DNA of 64,000 bases from Bacteroidaceae bacterium. Lineage in GTDB: Bacteria > Bacteroidota > Bacteroidia > Bacteroidales > Bacteroidaceae. A program made the translations under genes and the position numbers. A model generated the notes under the pieces. The model had not been told where the DNA came from and did not search any database. It saw nothing but the letters and a program-made list of their open reading frames with translations. The stretch is from NCBI GenBank assembly GCA_017507105.1, contig JAFWBM010000004.1:1-64000 (forward strand). The letters run 5' to 3'. Of the stretch, positions 53,481 to 62,596 are shown piece after piece (within the stretch, counting starts at the first letter, position 1; the number at the start of each line of letters is the position of its first letter).

Positions 53481-56400
53481 ATGAAAGAAACTATGTATAT
53501 GCGACAAATTATGCAATCGATTATGGCATTTGCGCTAATGCTCTCATTTGCCATTCCTGCAAACGCTACAGTTATGAGCCATGCCGAAACAACCGATTCT
53601 CTGAAGAGTGGGGCAGCCTCTGATGTACAAACACGTTTGGTTACAGGTACTGTATACGATGCAGCAACGAATATACCGCTTCCTGGTGTCCGTGTGCAGG
53701 CAACCGGTCATTCGAACATAACTACAATGACCAATGCCGATGGAAAGTATAAACTTACAGTTCCCTCTTATGTGACTTTGTTGAGTTTCTCTACCCCTGA
53801 GTACCGTCTGGTGCAGCGCCCCCTGTTAGGTAAAGATGTGTTAAATGCACGTCTCTACAAAGACGATTTCTCCGAGAACTACAGCGACGATATAAAACTT
53901 ACGGCAGGTGCAACTTTCGATAATGGCATCAGTAGTGCCATAACAGTCGATTCCGAGATCCAGAATCGCTTGGGTGCACAAGTGCGTTCTGTTACGCGTT
54001 CGGGAACTCCCACCATAGGTAATTTTATGCTCATCCGAGGTATAAACTCGATAAATGCCAGTACAGCTCCATTGGTTGTTGTTGACGGTATTATATACGA
54101 CCTCCAAGAGAACTATGGTTCACTGCATATGGGTATGTTCAATAACATTTTGGCCGGTATTGATGTAAATGATATCGAGAATGTAGAGGTCCTTACAAGC
54201 GGGACTGCTATCTATGGAGCTCGTGCTGCAAATGGTGTGATATTGATTAATACCAAGCGCGGAAAGAGCATGGCGACTCGCATTACAGCCAATATATATG
54301 GCAATGTGACAATGGCGCCCAAACTTACCGACATGATGAAGGCAGAGCAGTATCGTACGTATGCCAACGAGATGATAGCCACAATGAATACAACACAACG
54401 TGACTTCAGTTTCTTACGTACCGATTCTGATTTCCCTTACTATAATATGTACCATAATGAGACTGATTGGTCAAAAGAGGTATATCGTGAGGCGCTTACC
54501 CAGAATTATAAGATTAATGTCGAGGGAGGTGATGATATTGCCATGTATAACTTTTCGTTAGGTTATACAATGGGCGAGAGTACACTGAAGGCAAATAACT
54601 TTGACCGTCTGAATATACGTTTCAATTCTGATGTCTCATTAGCAAAGAATCTTACCACTCGTTTCGATATATTTTACACTCGTGTGGCACGCGAATTGCT
54701 CGATGATGGCATTATGGAGAATAGTAAATCTTTCCCTTACTCTTCTCCTGGATTTATCGCAATGGTGAAGTCTCCTTTCTTGAGCCCCTATATGTTCTCT
54801 CGTGACGGTAAAAAGACTGCGGCTTATGATGAGTCGGATAACTTTGCCTGGGGTATAGATAAAGATGTTAATTATGCACAGGATAACAATTCGCTTTATA
54901 ATCCGCTTACCATAATAAATGTAGGTTCGGGTGATAACATGAACGATCAGGAGTATACACACTTTGGCCTTACAGTTGTCCCCGAACTGAAGTTAGGAGA
55001 TTTTAAAATCTCGGAACTCTTCAGCTACTCTTTGCACCGTATGAGTGAGAGATATTATCTGCCATATGCGACTGCTAAGACTGAGCGTCAGTTCTATGCA
55101 GAGAATTTGGGCCGTATAGGTAACTTCATATCTTCTTCTTTTGGAAAAGAGAGTTCTTTGACAAGCGATACCAGAGTAAATTGGTCTAAGGTACTGAATG
55201 CACACAGCCTTGATATATATGCCGGTTTCCGTTATACACGTTTCTCTTTCGACTCGAATTTCCTCTCATGTGCCAATTCGGGTAATGATAAGGCTACTAC
55301 TATAAGCTCAAACTATGATTACCTTACCGATACCGGTGACGATAATATGTGGACCAACTTGTCGTGGTATATGAATCTGGACTACAATTACAAAACAAAA
55401 TATTTCCTAAAAGCAGCCCTCTCGCTAGAGACATCATCACGTTTTGGTAAAGAGGCAGAGGATGGTATCTCCATTGGTGGTGTAAGTTGGGGCCTCTTCC
55501 CCTCTGTAGCTGCTGCATGGCTTATATCCTCAGAGTCGTGGTTCAATGTGAAACCTATAAACTCCCTCAAGCTGCGTGCCGGATTTGATGTTGTGGGTAA
55601 CGATGCTATCGACTACTATGCTGCACAAAGTTTTATGCAGGCTGTAAAGTTCCAGAATCGATATATGGGTATTCAACTTGGCAATGTCGAGAATGAGAGT
55701 GTTAAATGGGAGACTACATCACGCTTCAACGTGGGTTTGGATGCCATCTTGTTCGATAATAGGATAGCTGTGTCGCTCGATTGGTACAAGGCCAAGACTG
55801 TAGATTTGCTTGTTCCTAAAGTTTACGACTATGTAACAGGTATGGATACCTATTGGAGTAATGGTGGTGAGCTTGAGAATATAGGATTTGAAGCAGCTGT
55901 TACTGCACGTCTTGTAAATACTCCTAAGTTCAGTTGGGAGTTTGGAGTCTCTGCCGGTCATTACAAGAATGAGATTACAGCACTTGACGAAGAGGTTGAT
56001 CCTACAAAAGTATATGGTGCAGAGATGCTTACCCGTGTAGGTGAGCCTATAGGTGTATTCTATGGTTATAGGACCGCCGGTGTGATATCCACTATAGAGG
56101 AGGCCGATAACTTGGGGCTTTATCAAAAGGATGCAGCCGGAAATGATGTCTATTTCCAAGCAGGTGACATAAAGTTTGTAGACTATACAGGAGAGGGCGA
56201 GATAAGTGAGGCCGACAAGGTTATAATAGGTGATCCTAATCCCGATCTCTATGGAAACATCTTTACAAAGCTTTCATATGGGAATTGGACCTTGAATATG
56301 GGCTTCAACTACTCTTTGGGTAATGATGTATACAACTATTACCGTTCTTTGCTCGAGGGTGGAAATAACTTCTTTAACCAATCTGTTGCAATGTTGAACC

Positions 56401-56729
56401 GTTGGACTATAGATGAACAGATAACAGATATGCCGCGTATTGCATATGGTGATCCTGTTGGGAATGCGCGTTTCTCGGACAGATGGATTGAGGATGGCTC
56501 CTACTTACGTTTGAAGAGTGTGCAGCTGCAGTATAAGTTCCCCATCGTAAGTAATTGGTTACAAGGATTGACTGTTTGGTGTGCTGCCGAGAATCTGCTT
56601 ACATGGACAAAATATTTAGGTAACGACCCCGAATTCTCTGTTAATAATAAAATTCTTTATCAGGGTGTCGATGCGGGTCTTTTGCCACAAAGCCGCAGTT
56701 TCCATCTTGGTGTGAAGATTAATCTGTAA
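53481..56729 (+). CDS. SusC/RagA family TonB-dependent outer-membrane transporter (second)
   Basis: The 1,082-residue product has a signal peptide (to IPANATVMSH), a carboxypeptidase-like regulatory domain (about 50-115, TGTVYDAATNIPLPGVRVQA), a plug domain with VDGIIYDLQENYG and DIENVEVLTSGTAIYGARAA, and a barrel ending FHLGVKINL. The usual EEVVVTG TonB box cannot be found between the two domains; the linker reads DFSENYSDDIKLTAG instead. The frame extends to TTG at 53466; the ATG at 53481 (MKETMYMRQ) fits a start, with ATGs at 53493 and 53499 as alternatives. Confidence 0.92.
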   Translation: MKETMYMRQIMQSIMAFALMLSFAIPANATVMSHAETTDSLKSGAASDVQTRLVTGTVYDAATNIPLPGVRVQATGHSNITTMTNADGKYKLTVPSYVTLLSFSTPEYRLVQRPLLGKDVLNARLYKDDFSENYSDDIKLTAGATFDNGISSAITVDSEIQNRLGAQVRSVTRSGTPTIGNFMLIRGINSINASTAPLVVVDGIIYDLQENYGSLHMGMFNNILAGIDVNDIENVEVLTSGTAIYGARAANGVILINTKRGKSMATRITANIYGNVTMAPKLTDMMKAEQYRTYANEMIATMNTTQRDFSFLRTDSDFPYYNMYHNETDWSKEVYREALTQNYKINVEGGDDIAMYNFSLGYTMGESTLKANNFDRLNIRFNSDVSLAKNLTTRFDIFYTRVARELLDDGIMENSKSFPYSSPGFIAMVKSPFLSPYMFSRDGKKTAAYDESDNFAWGIDKDVNYAQDNNSLYNPLTIINVGSGDNMNDQEYTHFGLTVVPELKLGDFKISELFSYSLHRMSERYYLPYATAKTERQFYAENLGRIGNFISSSFGKESSLTSDTRVNWSKVLNAHSLDIYAGFRYTRFSFDSNFLSCANSGNDKATTISSNYDYLTDTGDDNMWTNLSWYMNLDYNYKTKYFLKAALSLETSSRFGKEAEDGISIGGVSWGLFPSVAAAWLISSESWFNVKPINSLKLRAGFDVVGNDAIDYYAAQSFMQAVKFQNRYMGIQLGNVENESVKWETTSRFNVGLDAILFDNRIAVSLDWYKAKTVDLLVPKVYDYVTGMDTYWSNGGELENIGFEAAVTARLVNTPKFSWEFGVSAGHYKNEITALDEEVDPTKVYGAEMLTRVGEPIGVFYGYRTAGVISTIEEADNLGLYQKDAAGNDVYFQAGDIKFVDYTGEGEISEADKVIIGDPNPDLYGNIFTKLSYGNWTLNMGFNYSLGNDVYNYYRSLLEGGNNFFNQSVAMLNRWTIDEQITDMPRIAYGDPVGNARFSDRWIEDGSYLRLKSVQLQYKFPIVSNWLQGLTVWCAAENLLTWTKYLGNDPEFSVNNKILYQGVDAGLLPQSRSFHLGVKINL

Positions 56730-56788
56730 TACAATCTTTACAGCAGTAGTAAAATAGAGATATCAGAAGTCTGAAAATTGATAGAACG

Positions 56789-58840
56789 ATGAAAAAGAAT
56801 CTTATTTATACATTATGTGTGATGTTAAGCGGAGCTGTTCTTTTCAGTTCATGCGAAGATATGTTGGAGGTTGACTCGGAGCGCATTGATGTGGAGATGG
56901 GGGATCTCACACTCAATGACTCGGTCTACTCGGTCTTGGGAATCCTTAAAAGCGTACAAGGCATTGCCGATCGTACAGTGTTGCTTGGCGAGTTGCGTGG
57001 CGACTTGGTCGCTGCCAATCCCGGAAAGGCTGTCTATGATGTCCAGAGTATCATGGATTTCAATTTCGACTCCGAGAATCCATATCTGGCCGTAAAGGAT
57101 TACTATTCAATTATAAATAACTGTAATATATTCCTAGCAAGAGTTGATACGAGCCTTGAGCGTAGTGGTGACAAGCTTTTAATGGCCGAGTATGTGGCAG
57201 TGAAGAGTGTACGTGCGTGGACCTATCTTCAACTAGCCATAAACTACGGTAGTGTACCTTATTATACAGATCCTATACTTACACATGCCGAGGCAGAGGA
57301 GGTGATGAACCGTCCTAAGAAATCGCGTGACGAGATAGTATCTCTATTGATTGAAGAGTTGACACCCTTTGAAGACCCAAGAAAATACCCTATGCCCGAT
57401 TGGTCGGGTATACAGACCGGTACGCCTCGTACTTCAATAACAACATCTCAACTTTTTGTCCCCATCAGATATCTGCTTGGAGAACTTCATCTGTGGCGTG
57501 GTGCGCATGGAGATTATAGGATTGCTTCAAACTATTTCTTCAAGTCAATAACAGATACTCCTATTGGAACAACAGCCTCGACTCGCATATTCTCAGATGG
57601 AGATGCTTATGTGGAGTTCTCGGATTACGACGAGGATTATGAGGACTATCTTGATGTATATAATTCTATATTCCGTTCTTCATATGCTGTAAGAAATTTC
57701 ACAGCTTTGACTGTGATACCTATGGAGACGACGACATCTACCGGAACCATATCTTATCTCAGTGATATCTTCTTCCCCGAGGTTGAAGGTGCTGCACAGG
57801 TTTCTGCTTCGCCCGGTTATGTCTCATTGAGCAATAGACAAGCCTATCTGATTTACGACCATGATAGAAAAGTTGGGCCTATATATAATCCAAACAAGGA
57901 TATGCTGGTTGGTGATTTACGTAGGTATACAGTTACCGGTTCGCAGAGAGACTTTACAACTGAAGAGGAGTATAATAATATAATATTGAAATTGAACCAG
58001 GGTAACACTTCATATTTGGATAATGTCCCATATGCCTTGTACTCAGGTCGTACCAACTTTGTACAGATTGTGCGCGACATGCATTTGTATGCACGCTTTG
58101 CCGAAGCACTGATAGGACTATCTGCCGAAGAAAACTGTCCCGATGCACTTGTAATGGCTATGGAGACATTAAAGAGTGGATTGAAGAAGGATTATAAATT
58201 GCGTACAAATCTAAGTTTTGTAGATAAGGAGGTTATGATAGACTCTTTGGGTAATATAACAGAGGATACAGAATTGGCTGTCGATACAATTGTAGTTCAG
58301 GATCCTGTCTACAATGAGATAATAAGATATAATTTCTTATCCAACAGATTCGAGGATAATATCGGCCTGCACTCACGTGGCTCAGGTAACGGTAAGCATA
58401 ACAAATATTATTCGTTGAGCGATACCTGCGTAGCGCGTTACTATGGTCTTGTAAAGGAAGATAGCGATTCACTCTTTACAACAAAAAGAACGCTTACTGA
58501 AGAGGACTATTATAGATATGTGAATGATATACTGCTCGATGAACTTGCTCTTGAATTCTGCTTCGAAGGTAATCGTTTTGGCGACCTTATACGTTTTGCC
58601 AAGAGAGCCGAGAAGGATGGATTTACCGATTGGAAAGATATTCTTGCAAAACGTGTCGCAGGACGTTCATTCAATAACAGTGTAACATATTATGAAGAGG
58701 GTTACGAAATGGATGATGCACTCTATAGATTGTTATCTTCTGACGAAAGCAAATGGTATCTGCCATTGCCCGATACAAGTGAGGCCTCTGAGGAGAAACC
58801 TGAGACTGATTCTGAAATAGAACAAGATCCAGGAGTGTAA
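56789..58840 (+). CDS. SusD/RagB family surface lipoprotein (second)
   Basis: The 683-residue product has a lipoprotein signal (GAVLFSSC, Cys at 22) and SusD features: LLGELRGDLVAANPG, the YVAVKSVRAWTYLQLAINYG helix, and at the C-terminus LLDELALEFCFEGNRFGDLI and WYLPLPD. It ends in an acidic tail (SEASEEKPETDSEIEQDP). It is longer than typical SusD proteins by about 100 residues. It shares GELRGD with the first SusD. Last gene of the operon; a strong terminator follows. Confidence 0.93.
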   Translation: MKKNLIYTLCVMLSGAVLFSSCEDMLEVDSERIDVEMGDLTLNDSVYSVLGILKSVQGIADRTVLLGELRGDLVAANPGKAVYDVQSIMDFNFDSENPYLAVKDYYSIINNCNIFLARVDTSLERSGDKLLMAEYVAVKSVRAWTYLQLAINYGSVPYYTDPILTHAEAEEVMNRPKKSRDEIVSLLIEELTPFEDPRKYPMPDWSGIQTGTPRTSITTSQLFVPIRYLLGELHLWRGAHGDYRIASNYFFKSITDTPIGTTASTRIFSDGDAYVEFSDYDEDYEDYLDVYNSIFRSSYAVRNFTALTVIPMETTTSTGTISYLSDIFFPEVEGAAQVSASPGYVSLSNRQAYLIYDHDRKVGPIYNPNKDMLVGDLRRYTVTGSQRDFTTEEEYNNIILKLNQGNTSYLDNVPYALYSGRTNFVQIVRDMHLYARFAEALIGLSAEENCPDALVMAMETLKSGLKKDYKLRTNLSFVDKEVMIDSLGNITEDTELAVDTIVVQDPVYNEIIRYNFLSNRFEDNIGLHSRGSGNGKHNKYYSLSDTCVARYYGLVKEDSDSLFTTKRTLTEEDYYRYVNDILLDELALEFCFEGNRFGDLIRFAKRAEKDGFTDWKDILAKRVAGRSFNNSVTYYEEGYEMDDALYRLLSSDESKWYLPLPDTSEASEEKPETDSEIEQDPGV

Positions 58841-58858
58841 TAGTAATACCCGAATATA

Positions 58859-58919
58859 TATAAACATAGCAGATGCACCAACATCTTGGTGCATCTGCTA
58901 TGTTTATAGTCTTTTTTTT
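58859..58919 (+). terminator. Intrinsic terminator of the twin FAS1-SusCD operon
   Basis: A 23-bp perfect stem (58859-58881 with 58886-58908, core AGCAGATGCACCAA), 4-base loop, then GTC and eight T. Marks the end of a 15.8-kb transcription unit. Confidence 0.93.
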
Positions 58920-58961
58920 ATAAAATGTGTTAACAACAGATTGTCGTAAAATAAAAAGTAT

Positions 58962-58969
58962 TAGTTTTG
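58962..58969 (+). promoter_or_regulatory. -7 promoter element of the sirtuin gene
   Basis: TAGTTTTG, a TAnnTTTG match, 25 bp before the ATG at 58994. An ATTG at 58940-58943 gives a slightly short 18-bp spacer. Confidence 0.5.
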
Positions 58970-58993
58970 TAAAAGTTGAAAAGTAAATGTCAT

Positions 58994-59692
58994 ATGAAGA
59001 TAGTTGTACTTACCGGTGCAGGTATGAGTGTCGAGAGTGGATTGGGTACTTTCAGGGGTGGAGGTGGCTTATGGGATAACTATCCTGTAGAGCAGGTTGC
59101 TACTCCCGAGGGTTTCGCAATAAATCCGGCTCTTGTACTGGAGTTCTATGACAAACGTCGTAAAGAGTTACTTTCAACAGAACCGAACAGAGGACACATA
59201 CTGCTTGCCGAGTTGGAGAAAAGTCATGAGGTTGTAATAGTTACACAGAATGTCGATGATCTGCACGAGCGTGCCGGTTCAACAAATGTCATCCATCTTC
59301 ATGGAGAACTTGTTAAGGTGTGTTCTTCTTATGCACCCAATGATGCGTCTCAGGTACGTACGCTGCCATCGTCATCACCATATATATCTATTGGGGAGAA
59401 GGCTGATGATGGTTCACAACTACGTCCGTTCATTGTTTGGTTCGGTGAAGCTGTCCCATTGATAGAAGATGCTGTCGCAGCTCTTAAAGGAGTGGATGCT
59501 TTTGTTATAATAGGTACATCGCTTAATGTATATCCAGCAGCAGGCTTGTTGGATTATGTGCCATCCGGTGTTCCGGTCTATCTAATAGACCCTAACGATG
59601 TAGAGGTACGAACTTCGCGTAAGGTTGTTGTTATTAAGGATGGCGCATCTGAAGGGGTGGAAAAACTTATAAACAGATTCCTTTCCAAGTGA
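58994..59692 (+). CDS. cobB: Sirtuin, NAD-dependent protein deacylase (SIR2 family)
   Basis: The 232-residue product has the Rossmann-fold NAD site VVLTGAGMSVESGLGTFR, TQNVDDLHERAG and the catalytic HLHGEL His. It carries FYDKRRKEL, with the Tyr-x-x-Arg pair that in CobB/Sirt5-type sirtuins recognises succinyl or malonyl groups, so it may be a desuccinylase as well as deacetylase. Only one Cys is present in the small domain (KVCSSYAP), so the usual four-Cys zinc site is missing. The frame extends to TTG at 58976; ATG 58994 fits the promoter. Likely co-transcribed with rubredoxin. Confidence 0.92.
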   Translation: MKIVVLTGAGMSVESGLGTFRGGGGLWDNYPVEQVATPEGFAINPALVLEFYDKRRKELLSTEPNRGHILLAELEKSHEVVIVTQNVDDLHERAGSTNVIHLHGELVKVCSSYAPNDASQVRTLPSSSPYISIGEKADDGSQLRPFIVWFGEAVPLIEDAVAALKGVDAFVIIGTSLNVYPAAGLLDYVPSGVPVYLIDPNDVEVRTSRKVVVIKDGASEGVEKLINRFLSK

Positions 59693-59747
59693 GTTTGAAC
59701 ATTACAATAGAGAAAATGTTATAATATAAACCTAAATTTAAATGATT

Positions 59748-59912
59748 ATGAAGAAATATGTATGTACAGTATGTCATTGGATATATGACCCTGAGTTAGG
59801 TGATCCTGAGGCCGGTATTGCTCCCGGTACACCGTTTGAGAGTATTCCCGAGGATTGGGTATGTCCCTTGTGTGGAGTCACAAAAGAGGACTTTGAACCC
59901 GTAGAAGAATAA
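59748..59912 (+). CDS. Rubredoxin
   Basis: The 54-residue product (starting MKKYVCTVC) has the two iron-binding motifs [10 protein letters not shown] and WVCPLCGV, acidic throughout, and the standard length of rubredoxin. It carries one electron with a single iron in the cytoplasm, often in oxygen or peroxide defence in anaerobes. It is too short to stand out by length, but the four Cys are diagnostic. An in-frame ATG six bases earlier (59742) is possible. A terminator follows at 59925. Confidence 0.95.
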   Translation: MKKYVCTVCHWIYDPELGDPEAGIAPGTPFESIPEDWVCPLCGVTKEDFEPVEE

Positions 59913-59924
59913 TGATTAAATGAT

Positions 59925-59956
59925 AAAGGAGGCTGCCATTCTGGCAGCCTCCTTTT
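59925..59956. terminator. Bidirectional terminator between rubredoxin and ygiQ
   Basis: A perfect 14-bp G+C-rich stem (59925-59938 with 59942-59955, core GGAGGCTGCCA) with a 3-base loop and T-run on the plus strand, A-run on the other, between convergent genes. Confidence 0.92.
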
Positions 59957-59966
59957 GTATAGTATA

Positions 59967-61820
59967 TCAGATATTCATCTTTTTTATTAAATCATTTCTT
60001 TTCATTCTTTTTAAGGTCTCGCGTAGCCTATTCCGCTCCTCGGGTTTGTACCAGAAGAAGAACATCCTTTGCGCCTCCTTGTCTCGCATGGAGCGTGCAC
60101 AATAGACTTTTTCTTTGGTCTCGGGGTTTATACCTGTATAGTACATCTCGGTAGCCATTGTCATTGGAGTAGGGGTGAAATCCTGTACCTGCTCGAGATG
60201 GAAATTCAGTTGCTTGGTTTCAGCAGCCAGTTCTGCCATGTTCTCTATTGTGCTTCCCGGATGTGAACTTATAAAGTAGGGAATCAGTTGTTGTTTCAGA
60301 TTGTATCGGTTGTTAATCCTATCGAAGATGCGCTTGAACTCGTGAAACTGTTTGAAGGAGGGTTTGCGCATCAGTTTCAAAACATTATCGCATGTGTGTT
60401 CGGGGGCAACCTTAAGGCGTCCACTCACATGGTTGCGTATAAGCTCTTCTGTGTACATGTCTGCCGCTTCGTCTACTCTTTTTTCTCCGCTGCGGTGCAA
60501 CAGCATATCGTATCTTACACCGCTTCCAATAAAGCTTTTCTTAATGCCGGGAATGGAATCTACTTCGTGGTACAAGTCAAGCAGTGCCGAATGGTCTATA
60601 TTTAGGTTGGGGCACACTTTGGGTTGTATACACGACGAGCGAGAGCATTTTGAGCATAGCTCACTGTTTCGCCCTTTCATCATATACATATTGGCCGAAG
60701 GACCTCCTAGATCGCTCAGATATCCCTTGAAGTCGGGTAGGCGTGTAATATCCTTCACCTCTCTAATTATGCTCTCTTTGCTACGGTTGGCTATAAATTT
60801 GCCTTGATGGGCCGATATCGTACAGAATGCACATCCGCCAAAACATCCACGATGGATATTTACCGAGAACTTTATCATCTCGTATGCCGGTATTCTCTTA
60901 CCTTTATACTTGGGGTGTGGCAGACGGGTATAGGGTAGGTCGAAACTATGGTCGAGTTCCTCTGTCGTCATTGTGGGATAAGGTGGATTTATTACTATGC
61001 ATCCGTTTCCACATGGTTGGATAAGCCTTTTTGCATTTACCCTATTCGATTCCTTTTCTATGGCAAGGAAGTTCGCTGCCTGTTTCTCTTTGCTCTTAAG
61101 GCACTCTTCGTGTGAATATAGTATTCTGTCATTCTCCCCTACAGAAATTTTGTTGTGGCAATGTAACTGTCCTGTCTGCTTTATGTCGTGTGTAAGCTCT
61201 TTTGCACGTGATGCTGTTATATACCCGGCTTGGCAATCTTCCAACTCTCCTTTTAATCTTACAGCAATCTCCTTTATTGGTTGCTCACCCATTCCATATA
61301 CCAATATATCTGCTTTGCTATCTATAAGTATACTCTTCTTAAGACTGTCGCTCCAATAATCATAGTGAGTGAAACGACGCATTGATGCCTCAATACCTCC
61401 TATCAGAATTGGTACGTCGGGAAATATGCTTCTTATGGCATTTGAGTAAACTATTGTGGCGTATTCGGGGCGCATGCTGTGCTTGCCGTCGGGAGAGTAG
61501 GCATCTTCGCTGCGAAATCTTTTTGCAGCAGTGTATTTGTTTACCATAGAATCCATACATCCCGCCGAGATTCCGAAGAAAAGGCGTGGGCGTCCCATCT
61601 TCTTGAAATCTCTTAAATCGTCCTGCCAATTGGGTTGTGGTACAATTGCTACACGTAATCCTTCGGCTTCGAGCAGACGTCCTATTACTGCAGCTCCGAA
61701 TGATGGATGGTCGACATAAGCATCACCGCTGAATATCACTACATCCATATCATCCCAACCTCGCAACTGTGCCTCTTTTCGCGTGGTGGGTAACCAGTCG
61801 GTAATTTTCCTCTCGGTCAT
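59967..61820 (-). CDS. YgiQ-family radical SAM protein
   Basis: The 617-residue product starts MTERKITDWLPTTRKEA and has the B12-binding-like N-terminal region with DVVIFSGDAYVDHPSFGAAV, then the radical SAM core with the cluster motif RGCFGGCAFC (CxxxCxxC) and later RLKVAPEHTCDNVLKLM. The YgiQ family is conserved widely, but its reaction is not known. A longer frame exists, but ATG 61820 is the conserved start and follows the stop of the 107-residue gene by one base. Last gene of the porX-tsaE unit. Confidence 0.93.
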   Translation of the reverse strand: MTERKITDWLPTTRKEAQLRGWDDMDVVIFSGDAYVDHPSFGAAVIGRLLEAEGLRVAIVPQPNWQDDLRDFKKMGRPRLFFGISAGCMDSMVNKYTAAKRFRSEDAYSPDGKHSMRPEYATIVYSNAIRSIFPDVPILIGGIEASMRRFTHYDYWSDSLKKSILIDSKADILVYGMGEQPIKEIAVRLKGELEDCQAGYITASRAKELTHDIKQTGQLHCHNKISVGENDRILYSHEECLKSKEKQAANFLAIEKESNRVNAKRLIQPCGNGCIVINPPYPTMTTEELDHSFDLPYTRLPHPKYKGKRIPAYEMIKFSVNIHRGCFGGCAFCTISAHQGKFIANRSKESIIREVKDITRLPDFKGYLSDLGGPSANMYMMKGRNSELCSKCSRSSCIQPKVCPNLNIDHSALLDLYHEVDSIPGIKKSFIGSGVRYDMLLHRSGEKRVDEAADMYTEELIRNHVSGRLKVAPEHTCDNVLKLMRKPSFKQFHEFKRIFDRINNRYNLKQQLIPYFISSHPGSTIENMAELAAETKQLNFHLEQVQDFTPTPMTMATEMYYTGINPETKEKVYCARSMRDKEAQRMFFFWYKPEERNRLRETLKRMKRNDLIKKMNI

Positions 61821-61821
61821 C

Positions 61822-62145
61822 TTATTCTTCGGTGGTTGATGGTGACTCTTGAGGAGTCTGTTGTGCAAACCAGTTGTTGTAGCAATCTATAAGGTTACAA
61901 AGACCATACGATTTCATGTTGTCATCGTATAATACTAATGCAAGCTTTAGTAATGCCTTGCTGTCCTCCTCTTGTGATGCTATTAGTGAGCGTACTGTGC
62001 AACGTAGCTTTTCGAGTGATTCCTCATCTACTATTCCCATACTGTTTGCTATACGTTCGAACAGAGAGTATTTATGTATTGTGTATAGCTGCTCTTCACT
62101 AATCTCTATTGTACGTGTGCCTGTGGTGTTTGCCTTTATCTTCAT
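61822..62145 (-). CDS. Conserved small protein, function unknown
   Basis: The 107-residue product is predicted to be helical and cytosolic, with no signal or membrane segment. It reads TRTIEISEEQLYTIHKYSLF, then two helical stretches around ESLEKLRCTVRSLIASQEED and LLKLALVLYDDNMKSYG, and a Pro/Thr/Glu-rich tail. I do not recognise a family. It lies between tsaE (22 bp gap) and ygiQ (1 bp gap), so it is surely co-transcribed. Codon use and position argue that it is a real gene. Confidence 0.75.
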   Translation of the reverse strand: MKIKANTTGTRTIEISEEQLYTIHKYSLFERIANSMGIVDEESLEKLRCTVRSLIASQEEDSKALLKLALVLYDDNMKSYGLCNLIDCYNNWFAQQTPQESPSTTEE

Positions 62146-62167
62146 AGTTGTATGTTGTTTTCGGTTA

Positions 62168-62596
62168 TTACGGTAAGTTCATTGTTATGGTGCGGCTGCC
62201 GTCACTCCCTTCCTCTATCATTACAGCTACACTCTCTTCGGGTAGCAACTCTTCTATTAGTTCGGGCCACTCAATAAAGCAATATGCATCACTGTAGAGG
62301 TATTCTTCGTATCCCATATTGTAGACCTCTGTTATGTTCTTTATACGATAGAAATCGAAGTGGTATATGGTATTTTGCTCTGAGTCTTCGTACTCATTTA
62401 CAATGGCAAATGTGGGAGAGTTTATGGCATCCTCTACACCCATTGCTTCACAAACACTCTTAATAAAGGTTGTCTTTCCTGCTCCCATGCTGCCATAGAA
62501 TGCGAAGATTCTGTTGTTGTTCATGCTGTTGATAAACTCTCTTGCAGCTGCTGGGTAGTCGTCTATGCTTTTAATCTCTATAATCTTTTTTGTCAT
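62168..62596 (-). CDS. tsaE: TsaE, ATPase of tRNA threonylcarbamoyladenosine synthesis
   Basis: The 142-residue product has a Walker A motif GSMGAGKTTFIKSV near residues 36-49, the TsaE switch region SPTFAIVNEY and the HFDFYRI motif, and later CFIEWPELIEELLP. TsaE couples ATP hydrolysis to the TsaB-TsaD complex that makes t6A37 in tRNAs. Its start overlaps the porX stop by 4 bp, so it is translationally coupled. Confidence 0.95.
   Translation of the reverse strand: MTKKIIEIKSIDDYPAAAREFINSMNNNRIFAFYGSMGAGKTTFIKSVCEAMGVEDAINSPTFAIVNEYEDSEQNTIYHFDFYRIKNITEVYNMGYEEYLYSDAYCFIEWPELIEELLPEESVAVMIEEGSDGSRTITMNLP

Noticed and set aside
43065-58840. Polysaccharide utilisation locus
   Set aside because: No glycoside hydrolase, lyase, sulfatase or sensor gene lies within the operon, so a glycan target is not supported.
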